A DNA stretch of 64,000 nucleotides from positions 1 to 64,000 of the forward strand of contig NZ_JAPDPH010000008.1 of NCBI RefSeq assembly GCF_026013475.1, in the 5' to 3' direction. This DNA comes from Micromonospora yasonensis (GTDB taxonomy: Bacteria > Actinomycetota > Actinomycetes > Mycobacteriales > Micromonosporaceae). Positions within the stretch are counted from its first letter, which is position 1. The number at the start of each line of letters is the position of its first letter. A model generated the notes under the pieces. That model had not been told where the DNA came from. It was given only the letters and a program-made list of their open reading frames with translations, and did no database searches. The position numbers were made by a program, and so were the translations under genes. Below, piece by piece: positions 1 to 9,503 of the stretch.

Positions 1-860
1 GCCGTGGCGGCCTCCCCGTCGGTACGCAGGGTGTGCCGGGCCGGCAGTTCGTAGAGTCCCCAGCCGGTGCGGGCCGCGACCTCGACGGTCGCGTCGACCT
101 GGTCCCCCGGCCCCGGCTCGGTGAACGCCAGCGCCCGGTCGGCGAGCCCGGTGCCGGCCCGGAACCCGGTGAACGGGTAGAACGCCGCCGCCACCACCGG
201 CGCCGCCGTGGCGGGCAGCCGCCACGACACCGGTAGCCGGTGTACGGGCAGGTCCGGGTTGTGCCGCAGCAGGGTGGCCACCGCTGACTGCATCGGGTCC
301 CAGGTCAGGCCGGTCCAGCGGGCCGTCTCGACGGTGGAGAACGGGTCGAGCTGGCCGGGGTCGCCCACGAACAGCGCCCGCTCGAACCGTCCGGCCACGC
401 GCAGCAACGCGTCCGAGCGCATCTGGTACGCCTCGTCGACGATCGCCCACGGCCAGGTGCCCTCGGCGATGGTGGCCCACTTGGCGGCCGTACCGATGGT
501 GACGGTCGGTCCGCCGAGGTCGGCGACCTTCGCGGCGACCCGGACCGTGGCGTGGTCCTTCACCCGGTCCGACGGCCGGTAGTCGGCCGCGGAGAGCCGG
601 CCGATGCGCAGCTCGGGGGCCTTGCGGACGAGCCGGTCGATGAGGTCGTCAACCTGCTCGTTGGTCTGCGCGACGATGATCAGCGGTTCGCCGGTGGCGG
701 CCAGTTCGGTGGCGGCCCGGACCACGAGCGTGGACTTGCCGGCGCCGGGCGGGGAGTCGACGACCACGCCGCGGTGGTCGCCGGAGCGCAGGTCGGCGAG
801 CACGGCGGTGATGACCCGTTCCGCCTCGACGGCGGGCGGGACCGCCAACCCGGCGCGCAT
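1..860 (-). CDS. SF1-helicase-like P-loop ATPase, 3' part cut off by window edge
   Basis: The protein begins at an ATG at 860 and reads leftward off the window, so only the N-terminal 286 residues or so are visible. It shows a Walker A motif (SPPGAGKST, about residues 36-44), a Walker B/DEAD-like VDEAYQM, and a motif-III-like GDPGQLDPF, the set expected in superfamily 1 helicases and related AAA-type DNA/RNA-dependent ATPases. A cytoplasmic nucleic-acid translocase role is likely, but the substrate cannot be told from this part. It lies downstream of, and in the same direction as, the histidine kinase, but a hairpin at 919-942 separates them, so it is probably transcribed separately. The family call is firm; the specific function is open. 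Confidence 0.8.
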   Translation of the reverse strand, partial: MRAGLAVPPAVEAERVITAVLADLRSGDHRGVVVDSPPGAGKSTLVVRAATELAATGEPLIIVAQTNEQVDDLIDRLVRKAPELRIGRLSAADYRPSDRVKDHATVRVAAKVADLGGPTVTIGTAAKWATIAEGTWPWAIVDEAYQMRSDALLRVAGRFERALFVGDPGQLDPFSTVETARWTGLTWDPMQSAVATLLRHNPDLPVHRLPVSWRLPATAAPVVAAAFYPFTGFRAGTGLADRALAFTEPGPGDQVDATVEVAARTGWGLYELPARHTLRTDGEAAT

Positions 861-918
861 GGACCACCTCCCGACGCTGCCGCCCGGTCGTGGGCGGCGG
901 TCTCGTCACCATACGAGC

Positions 919-942
919 CCGGCCGGCGGGGGCACCGGCCGG
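919..942. terminator. GC-rich hairpin after the two-component system
   Basis: Two copies of the self-complementary octamer CCGGCCGG (919-926 and 935-942) can pair around an 8-nt loop. It sits in the 113-bp gap directly downstream of the histidine kinase stop (974), as expected of a U-tract-less actinobacterial terminator for the kinase operon. Confidence 0.45.
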
Positions 943-973
943 CGTCGCGTCGGCCCCGCTGACCCGGCGTTGG

Positions 974-2215
974 TCAGCCGAGGGGCACGGCGGGCACGGC
1001 CCGCCCCGGCTGTGCGGGAACGGCCACGCCCAGGGGCGGCAGGGTCACCGTGACGACGAGTCCGCCGCCGTTGCGGGGCTGGGCGTGCACGGCGCCGCCG
1101 TGCGCCTGGGCCACCGCCCGCACGATCGACAGGCCGAGCCCGAAGCCGCGCCCGGCGCCGGCCCGGTCGGGGCCACGGCCGGACGGTGGCCCGGCCACCC
1201 GGTCCTGACGCAACCGCCGGAACGGTTGGAAGATCGTTTCGAGGTCGTAGCTGGGCACGACGGGGCCGGTGTTGGCGACCACCAGGATGGCGCGGCCGTC
1301 GGCGGTGCCGGTGCTGACCTCGATGTCGCCACCGGCCGGCAGGTTGTGCCGGACCGCGTTCTCCACCAGGTTCTGCGTAAGGCGTTCCAGCAGCACCGGG
1401 TCGCCGGCCGTGGCGGCGGGCGTGAGGTGCCGGCGTACGGTCAGCTCCTGGGTGCCGGCTGCCTGGTCGAGGACGTGGCCGGCGATCTCGGCGAGGTCGA
1501 CGGGGGTGCGGTCGACGACCTGCTGCTCCGAGTCGGCGAGGGTGAGCAGCCCGTCGATGAGCCGTTCGTGGCGTCCGTTGATCGCCAGCAGGGTCTCGCC
1601 GAGTTGCCGCAGCTCGGCAGAGGCGCCCGGCCGGGACACCGCCACCTCCAGCAGCGACCGGTTGAGCGCCAGCGGGGTGCGCAGCTCGTGCGAGGCGTTC
1701 GCCACGAACCGCCGCTGGCCGTCGAAGGACCGGTCGAGCCGCTCCAGCATCAGGTCGAACGTGTCGGCGAGTTCCTTCACCTCGTCGCGGGGTCCCTGCA
1801 ACGCGATCCGCTCGTGCAGTCCCCGCCCGGCCGTGCCGGCGGCGATCCGTTGGGCGGTGCCGGTGATCTGGTGCAACGGTTGCAGCGCCCGCCCGGCGAT
1901 CAACCAGCCGAAGCCGAGGGCGACCGCCGAGATCAGCAGCAGGGCGAGGCCGCCCTGGGTGAGCAGGGACTCCAGCGCGTTGCGCTTCGCCTCGTCCTGG
2001 GCCTCCTCGACCAGGACCCGCAGCTGTTCGGCCGCGCCCACGCCGGGCAGCTTGCCGAACGGGGTCTGGACGATCTGGGCCTTCACCCCGGTCAGCGGCT
2101 GCCGCATCCGCTGGTCGACCAGCACGTACGTGACGCCGAGCAGGACCACGCCGGCGAGCAGCAGGAGGCCGCCGTGGACCAGGGTCAGGCGGGCCCGGAT
2201 GGTCAGTCGTTTCAC
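974..2215 (-). CDS. Two-component sensor histidine kinase
   Basis: A 413-residue membrane histidine kinase. Two membrane segments (about residues 9-33 and 86-108) flank a short extracytoplasmic loop of about 50 residues, followed by HAMP, then the dimerisation/phosphoacceptor region with the H-box SHELRTP (His about residue 176), an N-box (NLVENAVRHN) and a G-box (GFGLGLSIV). The D-box reads NTGP in place of the usual DxGxG, a variation found in many actinobacterial kinases. The GTG start at 2215 overlaps the regulator's stop by four bases (GTGA), so the two genes are translationally coupled. The efflux operon that begins on the other strand at 3001 is the obvious candidate target. Confidence 0.93.
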   Translation of the reverse strand: MKRLTIRARLTLVHGGLLLLAGVVLLGVTYVLVDQRMRQPLTGVKAQIVQTPFGKLPGVGAAEQLRVLVEEAQDEAKRNALESLLTQGGLALLLISAVALGFGWLIAGRALQPLHQITGTAQRIAAGTAGRGLHERIALQGPRDEVKELADTFDLMLERLDRSFDGQRRFVANASHELRTPLALNRSLLEVAVSRPGASAELRQLGETLLAINGRHERLIDGLLTLADSEQQVVDRTPVDLAEIAGHVLDQAAGTQELTVRRHLTPAATAGDPVLLERLTQNLVENAVRHNLPAGGDIEVSTGTADGRAILVVANTGPVVPSYDLETIFQPFRRLRQDRVAGPPSGRGPDRAGAGRGFGLGLSIVRAVAQAHGGAVHAQPRNGGGLVVTVTLPPLGVAVPAQPGRAVPAVPLG

Positions 2216-2868
2216 TGGATCTGATACCCCACTCCCGGCACGGTCTCGACCACCGGTGGATCGCCGAGCTTGCGGCGCAGCTTCATCACGGTCACCCGGA
2301 CCACGTTGGTGAACGGGTCGATGTGCTCGTCCCAGGCTCGTTCCAGCAGTTCCTCCGCGGAGACCACCGCCCCGCCGGCCCGTACCAGCTCGGCCAGCAC
2401 CGCGAACTCCTTGCGGGACAGCGGGACGTATCGGCCGTCGCGGTAGACCTCCCGCCTTGCGGTGTCGACGACGATGCCGGCCCGGGTCAGTTTCGGCGGG
2501 ACCGCCGGCCGGGCGCGCCGGGCCAGCGCGTGCACCCGGGCGGAGAGTTCGACCAGCGCGAACGGTTTGACCAGGTAGTCGTCGGCGCCGAGGGCCAGCC
2601 CGGCGACCCGCTCCCGGACGGCCGCGGCGGCGGTCAGCATCAGCACCCGCGTCTCGGCGCCGCTGTCCACCACCGCCCGGCAGACGTCGTCGCCGTGCAC
2701 CACCGGCAGGTCCCGGTCGAGCACCACCACGTCGTAGTCGTTGACGCCGAGCCGCTCCAGGGCGGCGTCCCCGTCGTAGGCGACGTCCACCGCGAACGCC
2801 TCCCGGCGCAACCACTCCGCGATGGAGTCGGCCAGCAGCGTCTCGTCCTCGACCACAAGCACTCGCAC
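2212..2868 (-). CDS. OmpR/PhoB-family response regulator
   Basis: A 218-residue regulator with an N-terminal receiver domain (phosphoacceptor Asp about residue 51, the conserved Lys in YLVKPF about residue 102) and a C-terminal winged-helix DNA-binding domain ending VVRVTVMKLRRKLG...VPGVGYQIQ. The start is the GTG at 2868, which begins the canonical VRVLVVEDE strand. Longer forms of the reading frame to the left of that GTG have no receiver-like sequence. It is first in the operon with the kinase. It is divergent from the lipoprotein/MacAB-like operon across a 132-bp gap, which would hold its binding sites. Confidence 0.95.
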   Translation of the reverse strand: MRVLVVEDETLLADSIAEWLRREAFAVDVAYDGDAALERLGVNDYDVVVLDRDLPVVHGDDVCRAVVDSGAETRVLMLTAAAAVRERVAGLALGADDYLVKPFALVELSARVHALARRARPAVPPKLTRAGIVVDTARREVYRDGRYVPLSRKEFAVLAELVRAGGAVVSAEELLERAWDEHIDPFTNVVRVTVMKLRRKLGDPPVVETVPGVGYQIQ

Positions 2869-3000
2869 GGACCCATGGTGCCGCGCCCACGGATAACACC
2901 GGCATAAACCCGGACGGTTACGCCCCGGATACGTCCGCCGCGATCTAGTCGTCCCTGTCGGCCGGCGTTCGGTTGCCGGCCCGGAGAAGGGAGTTGCGCC

Positions 3001-3540
3001 ATGCGCCGACTCAGGTCGGGCACCCTGTTCGTACCGCCGCTGCTGTTCGGTCTGGCGGTCGCGGGCTGCGGTGCGAACCCGGATACGCCCCAGGTCGCCA
3101 CGGCTGGCGGCGTCGCGGCCGGTGCGTCGCCCAGTGCCAGCGCCAGCGTGAGCGACGAGGACCGGCAGCGCGAGTTCGTCAAGTGCATGCGGGAGAACGG
3201 GGTCGACCTGCCGGACCCGGAACCGGGCCAGCGCGGGATGAAGATTCAGATCGGCGCCGGCATCGACAAGGAGAAGGTGCAGCCGGCGATGGAGAAGTGC
3301 CGTTCCCTGCTGCCGAACGGTGGCGAGCGGCCGAAGCTGACCTCGGAGCAGGTGGAGAAGCTGCGGGAGCTCGCCCGGTGCATGCGGGAGAACGGTGTGC
3401 CGGACTTCCCGGACCCGGGCGCGGACGGCAGCCTCCAGCTCAACGGCGTCTTCAAGATGGACGACCCGACGATCAAGGCGGCGATGGAGAAGTGCCGGCC
3501 GGAGGGCGTACCGGTCATGATCAGGGGTGGGGCGGGGTGA
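3001..3540 (+). CDS. Secreted lipoprotein with internal duplication
   Basis: A 179-residue lipoprotein. The signal peptide ends in a lipobox with Cys near residue 21 (LAVAGC), followed by a low-complexity Ala/Ser linker. The mature part holds two copies of a motif: [16 protein letters not shown] with EKCRSLLP, then [15 protein letters not shown] with EKCRPEG. Each copy keeps two cysteines at similar spacing, which suggests disulfides or a repeated ligand-binding unit. The ATG at 3001 has an upstream GAGAAGGGAG ribosome-binding site. Its stop overlaps the adaptor's GTG start (GTGA), so it belongs to the efflux operon. It may be an extracytoplasmic cargo-sensing subunit; this is inference, as the family has no defined function that I know. 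Confidence 0.85.
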   Translation: MRRLRSGTLFVPPLLFGLAVAGCGANPDTPQVATAGGVAAGASPSASASVSDEDRQREFVKCMRENGVDLPDPEPGQRGMKIQIGAGIDKEKVQPAMEKCRSLLPNGGERPKLTSEQVEKLRELARCMRENGVPDFPDPGADGSLQLNGVFKMDDPTIKAAMEKCRPEGVPVMIRGGAG

Positions 3541-4685
3541 GCGCGGACACCACGGCACCGATCACCGCGGCGACCGCCACCGCGCCGGCCCCGGCCGGCG
3601 CGGGCCGGGGCCGCCGACGCCGCTCGCGTACCCCGGTCGTGGCCGTCACCGCGGTGGTGGTCGCCGCCGCCGCGGGCGCCGCGGCCGTCGTCGGTCTTGG
3701 CGGCCGCGACGGGGGTACGGCAGCCAGCGGCGGGCTCCCGCCGGCGACCGCCAAGATCACCCGGCAGACGCTGGTCGACTCGCAGACCTTCGACGGGGAA
3801 CTCGGCTACGGCCAGACCCACACCGCCACGCTCCGCGCCCCCGGCACGATCACCTCGCTGGCCGGCACCGGAAGCCAGGTCAGCCGGGGCAAGCCGCTGT
3901 TCGCGGTCGACAACGCCCCGGTGGTGCTGCTGTACGGCGGGCTGCCGGCGTACCGGACGCTGGCGGCCGGGGTGTCCGGCAGCGACGTGAAGCAGTTCGA
4001 GAAGAACCTCGAGGCGCTCGGCTACTCCGGGTTCACCGTCGACGAGGACTACACCTCGGCCACCGCGGACGCGGTCAAGCGGTGGCAGGAGGATCTCGGC
4101 CGGCCCGAGACCGGCCGGGTCGAGCTCGGCCAGGTCGTCTACGCCGACGGCGCGGTCCGGGTGGACACCCACAAGGCGGAGGTCGGCAACCCGGCCCAGC
4201 CCGGCCAGGAGGTGCTGACCTACACCGGCACCGCCCGGGTGGTGTCCGTCTCCCTCGACGTCGACGACGAGCGGCTGGCGAAGCCGAACGCCACGGTGAG
4301 CGTCACCCTGCCCAACGGCAAGGACGTCGCCGGGAAGATCGCCGACACCGAGACGGTGATCGAGAACAACAACGGAGGTGGGAACGGCGGGTCCGACCCG
4401 GTGACCAAGATCGACGTCACCGTGACGGTCGCCGACCCGAAGGCGCTGACCGGCTTCGAGCAGGCCTCGGTCAAGGTGGCGTTCACCGCCGACGCGCGCA
4501 AGGACGTGCTGACCGTGCCGGTCGCCGCGCTCCTGGCGCTCGCCGAGGGCGGCTACGGCGTGGAACTGGTCGAGGGCTCCAGCACGCGGATCGTGGCGGT
4601 CGAGACGGGGCTGTTCGCCGCCGGCCGGGTGGAGATCTCCGGTGCCGGGCTCAGCGAAGGGGCCGTCGTGGGGATGCCGACGTGA
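3537..4685 (+). CDS. MacA-like efflux adaptor with peptidoglycan-binding domain
   Basis: A 382-residue membrane-anchored protein. A basic N-terminus precedes one transmembrane helix (about residues 37-60). The extracytoplasmic part carries a lipoyl/biotinyl-like hairpin region ([19 protein letters not shown]), an inserted PG_binding_1-like domain ([22 protein letters not shown]...VKRWQEDLG), then beta-barrel strands ending in VGMPT. This is the usual layout of the periplasmic-adaptor-like subunits that accompany MacB-type ABC systems in Gram-positive actinomycetes. The GTG at 3537 overlaps the lipoprotein stop, and its own stop overlaps the ATPase start at 4682, so the four genes are tightly coupled. 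Confidence 0.88.
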   Translation: MSADTTAPITAATATAPAPAGAGRGRRRRSRTPVVAVTAVVVAAAAGAAAVVGLGGRDGGTAASGGLPPATAKITRQTLVDSQTFDGELGYGQTHTATLRAPGTITSLAGTGSQVSRGKPLFAVDNAPVVLLYGGLPAYRTLAAGVSGSDVKQFEKNLEALGYSGFTVDEDYTSATADAVKRWQEDLGRPETGRVELGQVVYADGAVRVDTHKAEVGNPAQPGQEVLTYTGTARVVSVSLDVDDERLAKPNATVSVTLPNGKDVAGKIADTETVIENNNGGGNGGSDPVTKIDVTVTVADPKALTGFEQASVKVAFTADARKDVLTVPVAALLALAEGGYGVELVEGSSTRIVAVETGLFAAGRVEISGAGLSEGAVVGMPT

Positions 4686-5383
4686 CCGGCGAGGCGGACG
4701 CCGTCATCGAACTCGACGAGGTGACCAGGGTCTACCCGGGGGGCGTACGGGCGGTCGACGGGGTCTCGCTCACCATCCGGTACGGCGAACTCGCCGCCAT
4801 CGTCGGCCCCTCCGGGTCGGGCAAGTCCACCATGCTGCACCTGATCGGCACCCTGGACCGCCCGTCGACGGGCCGGGTACGCATCGCCGGACACGACGTG
4901 GCGACCCTCGGTGACCGGCAGCTCTCCGCGCTCCGCTCGTCCCGGATCGGCTTCGTCTTCCAGCAGTTCCACCTCGCCCCGGGCGTACCGGCGCTGGACA
5001 ACGTGGCCGACGGGCTGCTCTACGCGGGCGTACCGCTGCGGCAGCGGCGCCGGCGCGCGGAGGCCGCGCTGATCCGGGTCGGGTTGGGGCACCGGCTCGA
5101 CCACCGGCCGCACGAGCTCTCCGGCGGTGAGCGGCAGCGGGTGGCGATCGCCCGCGCGGTGGTGGGTGCTCCGCCACTGCTGCTCGCCGACGAGCCGACC
5201 GGCAACCTGGACTCCACGTCCGGTGCCGGAGTGCTGGAGCTGCTGCGCGAGCTGCATGGGGCCGGGACCACGGTCGTGGTGATCACCCACGACCTGGAGA
5301 TCGCCGCCGGCCTGCCCCGTCAGATCCAGATGCGCGACGGCCGGGTCGTGGCCGATCACCGGGCGGCGGGGGTGCTGCGATGA
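4682..5383 (+). CDS. MacB-type ABC transporter ATP-binding protein
   Basis: A 233-residue nucleotide-binding subunit with Walker [11 protein letters not shown]-loop (FVFQQFHL), ABC signature LSGGERQ, Walker [14 protein letters not shown] and the switch His in VITHD. The motif set and the LolD/MacB-like sequence place it with ATPases that energise FtsX-fold permeases. The GTG start at 4682 overlaps the adaptor's stop (GTGA), and its stop overlaps the permease ATG (ATGA, 5380-5383). Together with the adaptor and permease it should form an export or mechanotransmission complex at the membrane. Confidence 0.95.
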   Translation: MTGEADAVIELDEVTRVYPGGVRAVDGVSLTIRYGELAAIVGPSGSGKSTMLHLIGTLDRPSTGRVRIAGHDVATLGDRQLSALRSSRIGFVFQQFHLAPGVPALDNVADGLLYAGVPLRQRRRRAEAALIRVGLGHRLDHRPHELSGGERQRVAIARAVVGAPPLLLADEPTGNLDSTSGAGVLELLRELHGAGTTVVVITHDLEIAAGLPRQIQMRDGRVVADHRAAGVLR

Positions 5384-6588
5384 GCCGGCCGGAGCGGCTG
5401 ACGCCGGCGCGGCTGCGCCCGCGCGACATCGTGCGGGTCGGCAGCGTCGGGTTGCGTACCCGGCCGTTGCGGGCCTTCCTGTCCGCGCTCGGCATCGCGA
5501 TCGGGATCGCCGCCATGGTGTCGGTGGTCGGGATCTCCGCGTCGTCCCGGGCGGAGCTGGACAACACGCTCGCCAAGCTCGGCACCAACCTGCTGACCGT
5601 GGGTCCGGGCCGTACGCTCTTCGGCGACAACGCCCAGCTGCCGACCGAGTCGGTGTCGATGATCAAGCGGATCGGCCCGGTCGAGCGGGTCGCGGCCACC
5701 GCGCTGCTCGCCGACGCGAAGGTGTACCGGTCGGATCTGATTCCCCGTGGGGAGAGCGGAGGGATCGCCACCCGGGCCGCCAACCTGGAGTTGCGGGACA
5801 CCGTCGGGCTGGAACTGGTCAGCGGCAGCTGGCTGAACGCCGCCACCGGGCGCTACCCGGCGGTGGTGCTCGGCGCCACCACGGCGCAGCGGCTCGGGAT
5901 CGGCACGGCCGACCCGGACGTGCGGATCCAGATCGGTGGACGCTGGTTCTCGGTGGTCGGGATCCTGGCGCCCGCGCCGCTGGCCCCGGAGCTGGACCTG
6001 TCCGCGCTGATCGGCTGGGAAGCCGCCACGTCGTACCTCGACTTCGACGGGCACCCGACCACGGTCTACGCCCGGACGCTCGACCCGGCGGTCGAGGCGG
6101 TACGCGGGGTGCTCGGCGCCACGGCGAACCCGGAGGCGCCGAACGAGGTGGAGGTGTCCCGGCCGTCCGACGCGCTCGCCGCGAAGCAGGCCACCGACGC
6201 GGCGTTCAGCGGGCTGCTGCTCGGGCTCGGCGCGGTCGCCCTGCTGGTGGGTGGCGTCGGGGTGGCGAACACGATGGTCATCTCGGTGCTGGAACGGCGC
6301 GCGGAGATCGGCCTGCGCCGTTCGCTCGGCGCGACCCGCGGCCAGGTACGTACCCAGTTCCTGGCCGAGTCGCTGCTGCTGTCCGCCCTCGGCGGCGTCG
6401 GCGGCGTGCTGCTGGGCAGCGGAGTCACCGGCGGCTACGCGTTCTCCCAGGCGTGGCCGGCAGTGGTGCCGGTCTGGGCGGTCGCCGGTGGGATCGGCGC
6501 GACGCTGCTGATCGGGGCGCTGGCCGGGCTCTACCCGGCGATCCGGGCGGCCCGACTCGCGCCGACCGAGGCGCTCGCCACACCCTGA
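5380..6588 (+). CDS. MacB/FtsX-like ABC permease
   Basis: A 402-residue permease with the MacB topology. An N-terminal helix (about residues 30-55, [23 protein letters not shown]) leads into a large extracytoplasmic domain of about 220 residues (residues 56-275). Three C-terminal helices with the FtsX signature [20 protein letters not shown] follow. With the upstream ATPase and PG-binding adaptor it makes a tripartite-like exporter; the substrate is unknown. Membership of the operon controlled by the neighbouring two-component system suggests drug or envelope-stress inducibility, which is inference from position. A strong hairpin follows at 6608-6645. Confidence 0.93.
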   Translation: MSRPERLTPARLRPRDIVRVGSVGLRTRPLRAFLSALGIAIGIAAMVSVVGISASSRAELDNTLAKLGTNLLTVGPGRTLFGDNAQLPTESVSMIKRIGPVERVAATALLADAKVYRSDLIPRGESGGIATRAANLELRDTVGLELVSGSWLNAATGRYPAVVLGATTAQRLGIGTADPDVRIQIGGRWFSVVGILAPAPLAPELDLSALIGWEAATSYLDFDGHPTTVYARTLDPAVEAVRGVLGATANPEAPNEVEVSRPSDALAAKQATDAAFSGLLLGLGAVALLVGGVGVANTMVISVLERRAEIGLRRSLGATRGQVRTQFLAESLLLSALGGVGGVLLGSGVTGGYAFSQAWPAVVPVWAVAGGIGATLLIGALAGLYPAIRAARLAPTEALATP

Positions 6589-6607
6589 GCGGCGCCGGGG
6601 AGGGCTC

Positions 6608-6645
6608 TTGGCGGGTTGTGGTCGACCGTGGCCACAACCCGCCAA
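6608..6645. terminator. Bidirectional terminator hairpin
   Basis: A perfect 14-bp inverted repeat (6608-6621 with 6632-6645, arm TTGGCGGGTTGTGG) around a 10-nt loop that can pair further. It lies between the convergent ends of the permease (6588) and the LAL regulator (6718), so it can serve both transcripts. Confidence 0.75.
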
Positions 6646-6717
6646 AGTCGTGCCGTCGCCCATTCGGCGGACCGGCCACGCCTAGCGGGCCGCCGCCGGG
6701 CTGGATCGCCTGGGTCG

Positions 6718-9405
6718 TCAGCCGCGCTCCGATGAGGAGCGGGCGATCGCCGCGAGTTGGGCGCGGGAGGTGACACCCAGCTTGGGGAACGCCTTGTAGA
6801 GGTGGTAGCCGACGGTCCGCGGACTGAGGAAGAGCTGCGCGGCGATGTCACGGTTCGACGCGCCGCCGGCCGCGAGCCGGACGACCTGGCGCTCCTGGGG
6901 TGTGAGCACGCTGAGCGGATCGCCGCCCTGGCGTGGCGCCGCCGGCACGTCGCCGGTCGCCCGCAGCTCCGCGCGGGCACGTTCGGCCCACAGCTGCGAA
7001 CCGAGCCGATCGAAGATCTCCAGTGCGCCACGCAGCTGCAGCCGGGCGTCGGCCCGTCGCCGCGCCCGCCGCAGCCACTCGCCGTAGACGAGCCGCGTCC
7101 TCGCCAGCTCGTACGGCTGGGCGCCGTCCGCATGGAGGTCCACGGCCTGCGTGAAATGCGCTTCGTCCTCGTCGACGAGAGCACGGCAGCGCAGGGCTAT
7201 CGCGTCCGACGACGGCTGGCGGACGTGTCGCGCCCACGCCACGTAGCGGGCGAGCGGCTCCCGCGCCTCCGTCGGCCGACCGCTGCGGACGGCCGCTTCG
7301 ACCTGGTCCGGGGCGGACAGGACGGCGATGCGGGTCAGCGGGACGGCCTGCAACTGTCGCAGGGCGTCGTCCGGCCGACCCAGACCGAGTTCGAGCAGGC
7401 CAAGCGCCCAGCGCCCGGTCGCCGCGGCAAGGACCATCCCCTGCTGGTCAGCTCTCGCCACGCCTTCCTCAGCCTTCGCCCGGCAGCCCTGCACATCCCC
7501 GAGGTGGGCAAGCACCCAGGCGAGAGAGCAACTGAGGTGGATGATGCGGTGTTCGTGACCCAGGTCCGTCGCCAGCCGCAACCCGGCGTTCAGCGTTGCC
7601 GTGGCCTCGCCGTACCGGCAGAGCCACCCCTGCGCGAAACCGTGATCCTGGAGCGCGTTGGCGAGCCAGCCGATCATCCCGCTCCGCTGGCAGTCCGCCA
7701 CGACGCCGCCGGTGATCTCCTCGGCGAGGGCGGCTCGGCCCAGCATGAGAGACAGCGAGGCCGTGAAGGTCAGTCCGGGCACCCCCAGCCCGGCGCGCTC
7801 GTGCCCGTCCACCGCCTCGGCCATGAGGTCGATCCCACTGTCGAGGTCACCGCCCATCAGGCGGGCCAGCCCGAGCGCCCCGACCGCCAGCGGCGAATCG
7901 CCTTCGGGGAGCGTGCGGAGACGGGCGGCGGCCTCCTCCGCCAGCCCCGGGTCCCCGGCGAACCAGGCGCAGCGGATCGCTTCCACCAGCAGCCAGGTGG
8001 CCCGCTCGGCGGACCGGGCCGCCAGGCTCGGGACGCCGTCCATGATGATCCGGCCCGCCGCGAGCGGCGTGCCCAACTCGAATTCGCGGTGGGCGCGTAC
8101 CTGGATCAGCGCGGCGACCATGTCCGGGTCGTCGACGTCGGGCGTGGCGCTGTCGGCGAGCGCGGCGGCCCGAACCATCAGTCCGGCGTCACTCGCCGCG
8201 AGCGCGGCGGCGGCCAGTCGTCCGGATCGTCGTACCGGATCGGCGGTGAGTTCGGCGGCCCGCTCGTAGCCGGCCGCGACAGCGGCGTGGCCGCCGCGGG
8301 TGCGGGCCCGTTCCGCCGCATTTTCCAGCTCTCCGGCGATGTCCTCGTCGGGGCCGAGCGCGGCGGCGGCCAGGTGCCACGCCCGCCGGTCGGCCGCGTC
8401 GGCGGCCGGCGAGTGGGTGAGGGCGTCGGCAAGGGCCCGGTGTACGGCGAGGCGCCGGGTGGCCGGCGCGCTCTGGTAGGCGGCAGCCCGGATCAGGGGA
8501 TGACGGAAGCCGACAACGTTCCCCTTGATCTCGATCAGCCGGTGTCGCTCGGCCGCTCCCAGTCCGTCGAGGGAGGCACCGGCGGCGGTCAGCGTTCCCA
8601 GCTCGCCACGGCCGTCCGCCGCCGTGATCAGCAGCGCGGCTCGGGCGGGCTCGGGAAGGGCGGCGATCTGCGCCTGGAACGCCTCCTGGACCCGATCGGC
8701 GACGGGTATCGCGCCTACCGGTGACAGTCGTCCCGCCCGCTGCTCGGCGCTGAGCGCGGCGGGCAGTTCGACGAGCGCCAGCGGGTTGCCGTCCGATTCG
8801 TCGATGAGGCGCTCTCGCACCTGCGGTGGAAGGTCGCCGGGGAGCAGGGCGGCGGCCGCTGCCCGGTCCAGCCTGCCCAGCCGGCGTTCGGGGAGCCCCA
8901 CGGCAGGGAAACCCGTGCGGGCGGCGAAGATCATGACGACGCCTTCCGCCTCGAGGCGGCGGGCGGCGAACACCAGCGCGTCGAGGGACGCCTGATCGAA
9001 CCAGTGCGCGTCGTCGATGAGGCACAGCAGCGCGCCGTCCCCGGCAAGTTCGGCGAGCAGGCTCAGCGTCGCCAGCCCCACCAGGAACCGGCTCTCCGGA
9101 GCGACGTCGCCCAACCCCAGTGCGGCGTTGAGCGCGGTGGCCTGCGCCGCGGGCAGCGTGTGGATCCGGTCGAGGCCGGCGCGCAGGAGCAGGTGGAGCG
9201 CGGCGAAGGGCAGCATGGCCTCGGACTCGACACCGACGCCGCGCAACACGCGCATGCCCGCTGCCCGCTCGGCGGCGTAGTCCAGGAGCGCGGACTTGCC
9301 GATCCCCGCGGGGCCTCGGATGACCAGGGTTCCGCTCCGGCCGGCCTCGGCCTCCGCCAGGAGCCGCTCGATCTCTGCCTGCTCCCCGGCTCGTCCGTGC
9401 AACAC
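6718..9405 (-). CDS. LAL-type LuxR-family transcriptional regulator
   Basis: A large regulator, 895 residues from the GTG at 9405. It has an N-terminal AAA/STAND-type NTPase with Walker A GPAGIGKS (residues 31-38) and Walker B LLCLIDDAHW. A long helical TPR-like middle follows, then a C-terminal LuxR-type helix-turn-helix (LTPQERQVVRLAAGG...SNRDIAAQLFLSPRTVGYHL). Such regulators bind ATP and an inducer and activate neighbouring genes. I chose 9405 because the conserved sequence begins there (LHGRAGEQ). A GTG at 9477 would add 24 residues unlike the family and run through the divergent promoter region. It faces away from a small membrane-protein gene at 9504, a possible target. Confidence 0.9.
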   Translation of the reverse strand: MLHGRAGEQAEIERLLAEAEAGRSGTLVIRGPAGIGKSALLDYAAERAAGMRVLRGVGVESEAMLPFAALHLLLRAGLDRIHTLPAAQATALNAALGLGDVAPESRFLVGLATLSLLAELAGDGALLCLIDDAHWFDQASLDALVFAARRLEAEGVVMIFAARTGFPAVGLPERRLGRLDRAAAAALLPGDLPPQVRERLIDESDGNPLALVELPAALSAEQRAGRLSPVGAIPVADRVQEAFQAQIAALPEPARAALLITAADGRGELGTLTAAGASLDGLGAAERHRLIEIKGNVVGFRHPLIRAAAYQSAPATRRLAVHRALADALTHSPAADAADRRAWHLAAAALGPDEDIAGELENAAERARTRGGHAAVAAGYERAAELTADPVRRSGRLAAAALAASDAGLMVRAAALADSATPDVDDPDMVAALIQVRAHREFELGTPLAAGRIIMDGVPSLAARSAERATWLLVEAIRCAWFAGDPGLAEEAAARLRTLPEGDSPLAVGALGLARLMGGDLDSGIDLMAEAVDGHERAGLGVPGLTFTASLSLMLGRAALAEEITGGVVADCQRSGMIGWLANALQDHGFAQGWLCRYGEATATLNAGLRLATDLGHEHRIIHLSCSLAWVLAHLGDVQGCRAKAEEGVARADQQGMVLAAATGRWALGLLELGLGRPDDALRQLQAVPLTRIAVLSAPDQVEAAVRSGRPTEAREPLARYVAWARHVRQPSSDAIALRCRALVDEDEAHFTQAVDLHADGAQPYELARTRLVYGEWLRRARRRADARLQLRGALEIFDRLGSQLWAERARAELRATGDVPAAPRQGGDPLSVLTPQERQVVRLAAGGASNRDIAAQLFLSPRTVGYHLYKAFPKLGVTSRAQLAAIARSSSERG

Positions 9406-9411
9406 AGTCAG

Positions 9412-9463
9412 GAAGCTACCGTCACGATGACTGATTCGGCTCCGCGTGGACCTCCGTAGCTTC
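9412..9463. promoter_or_regulatory. Inverted repeat in divergent promoter region
   Basis: GAAGCTAC (9412-9419) is matched by its reverse complement GTAGCTTC (9456-9463) in the 98-bp gap between the LAL regulator and the membrane-protein gene. The 36-bp spacing would fit a looped or dimeric operator, perhaps autoregulatory. The evidence is the repeat and its location only. Confidence 0.3.
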
Positions 9464-9503
9464 GTGATGAACCGCACGTCAGCACTACGAAGGGACCGCC
9501 ACG

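Noticed and set aside
6757-8724. Long rightward reading frame opposite the LAL regulator
   Set aside because: Arg/Gly/Pro-rich composition with no motifs; the opposite strand carries a complete AAA plus LuxR protein.
9406-9477. N-terminal extension of the LAL regulator from GTG 9477
   Set aside because: The added residues are unlike the family and would occupy the divergent promoter region; GTG 9405 starts at the conserved LHGRAGEQ.
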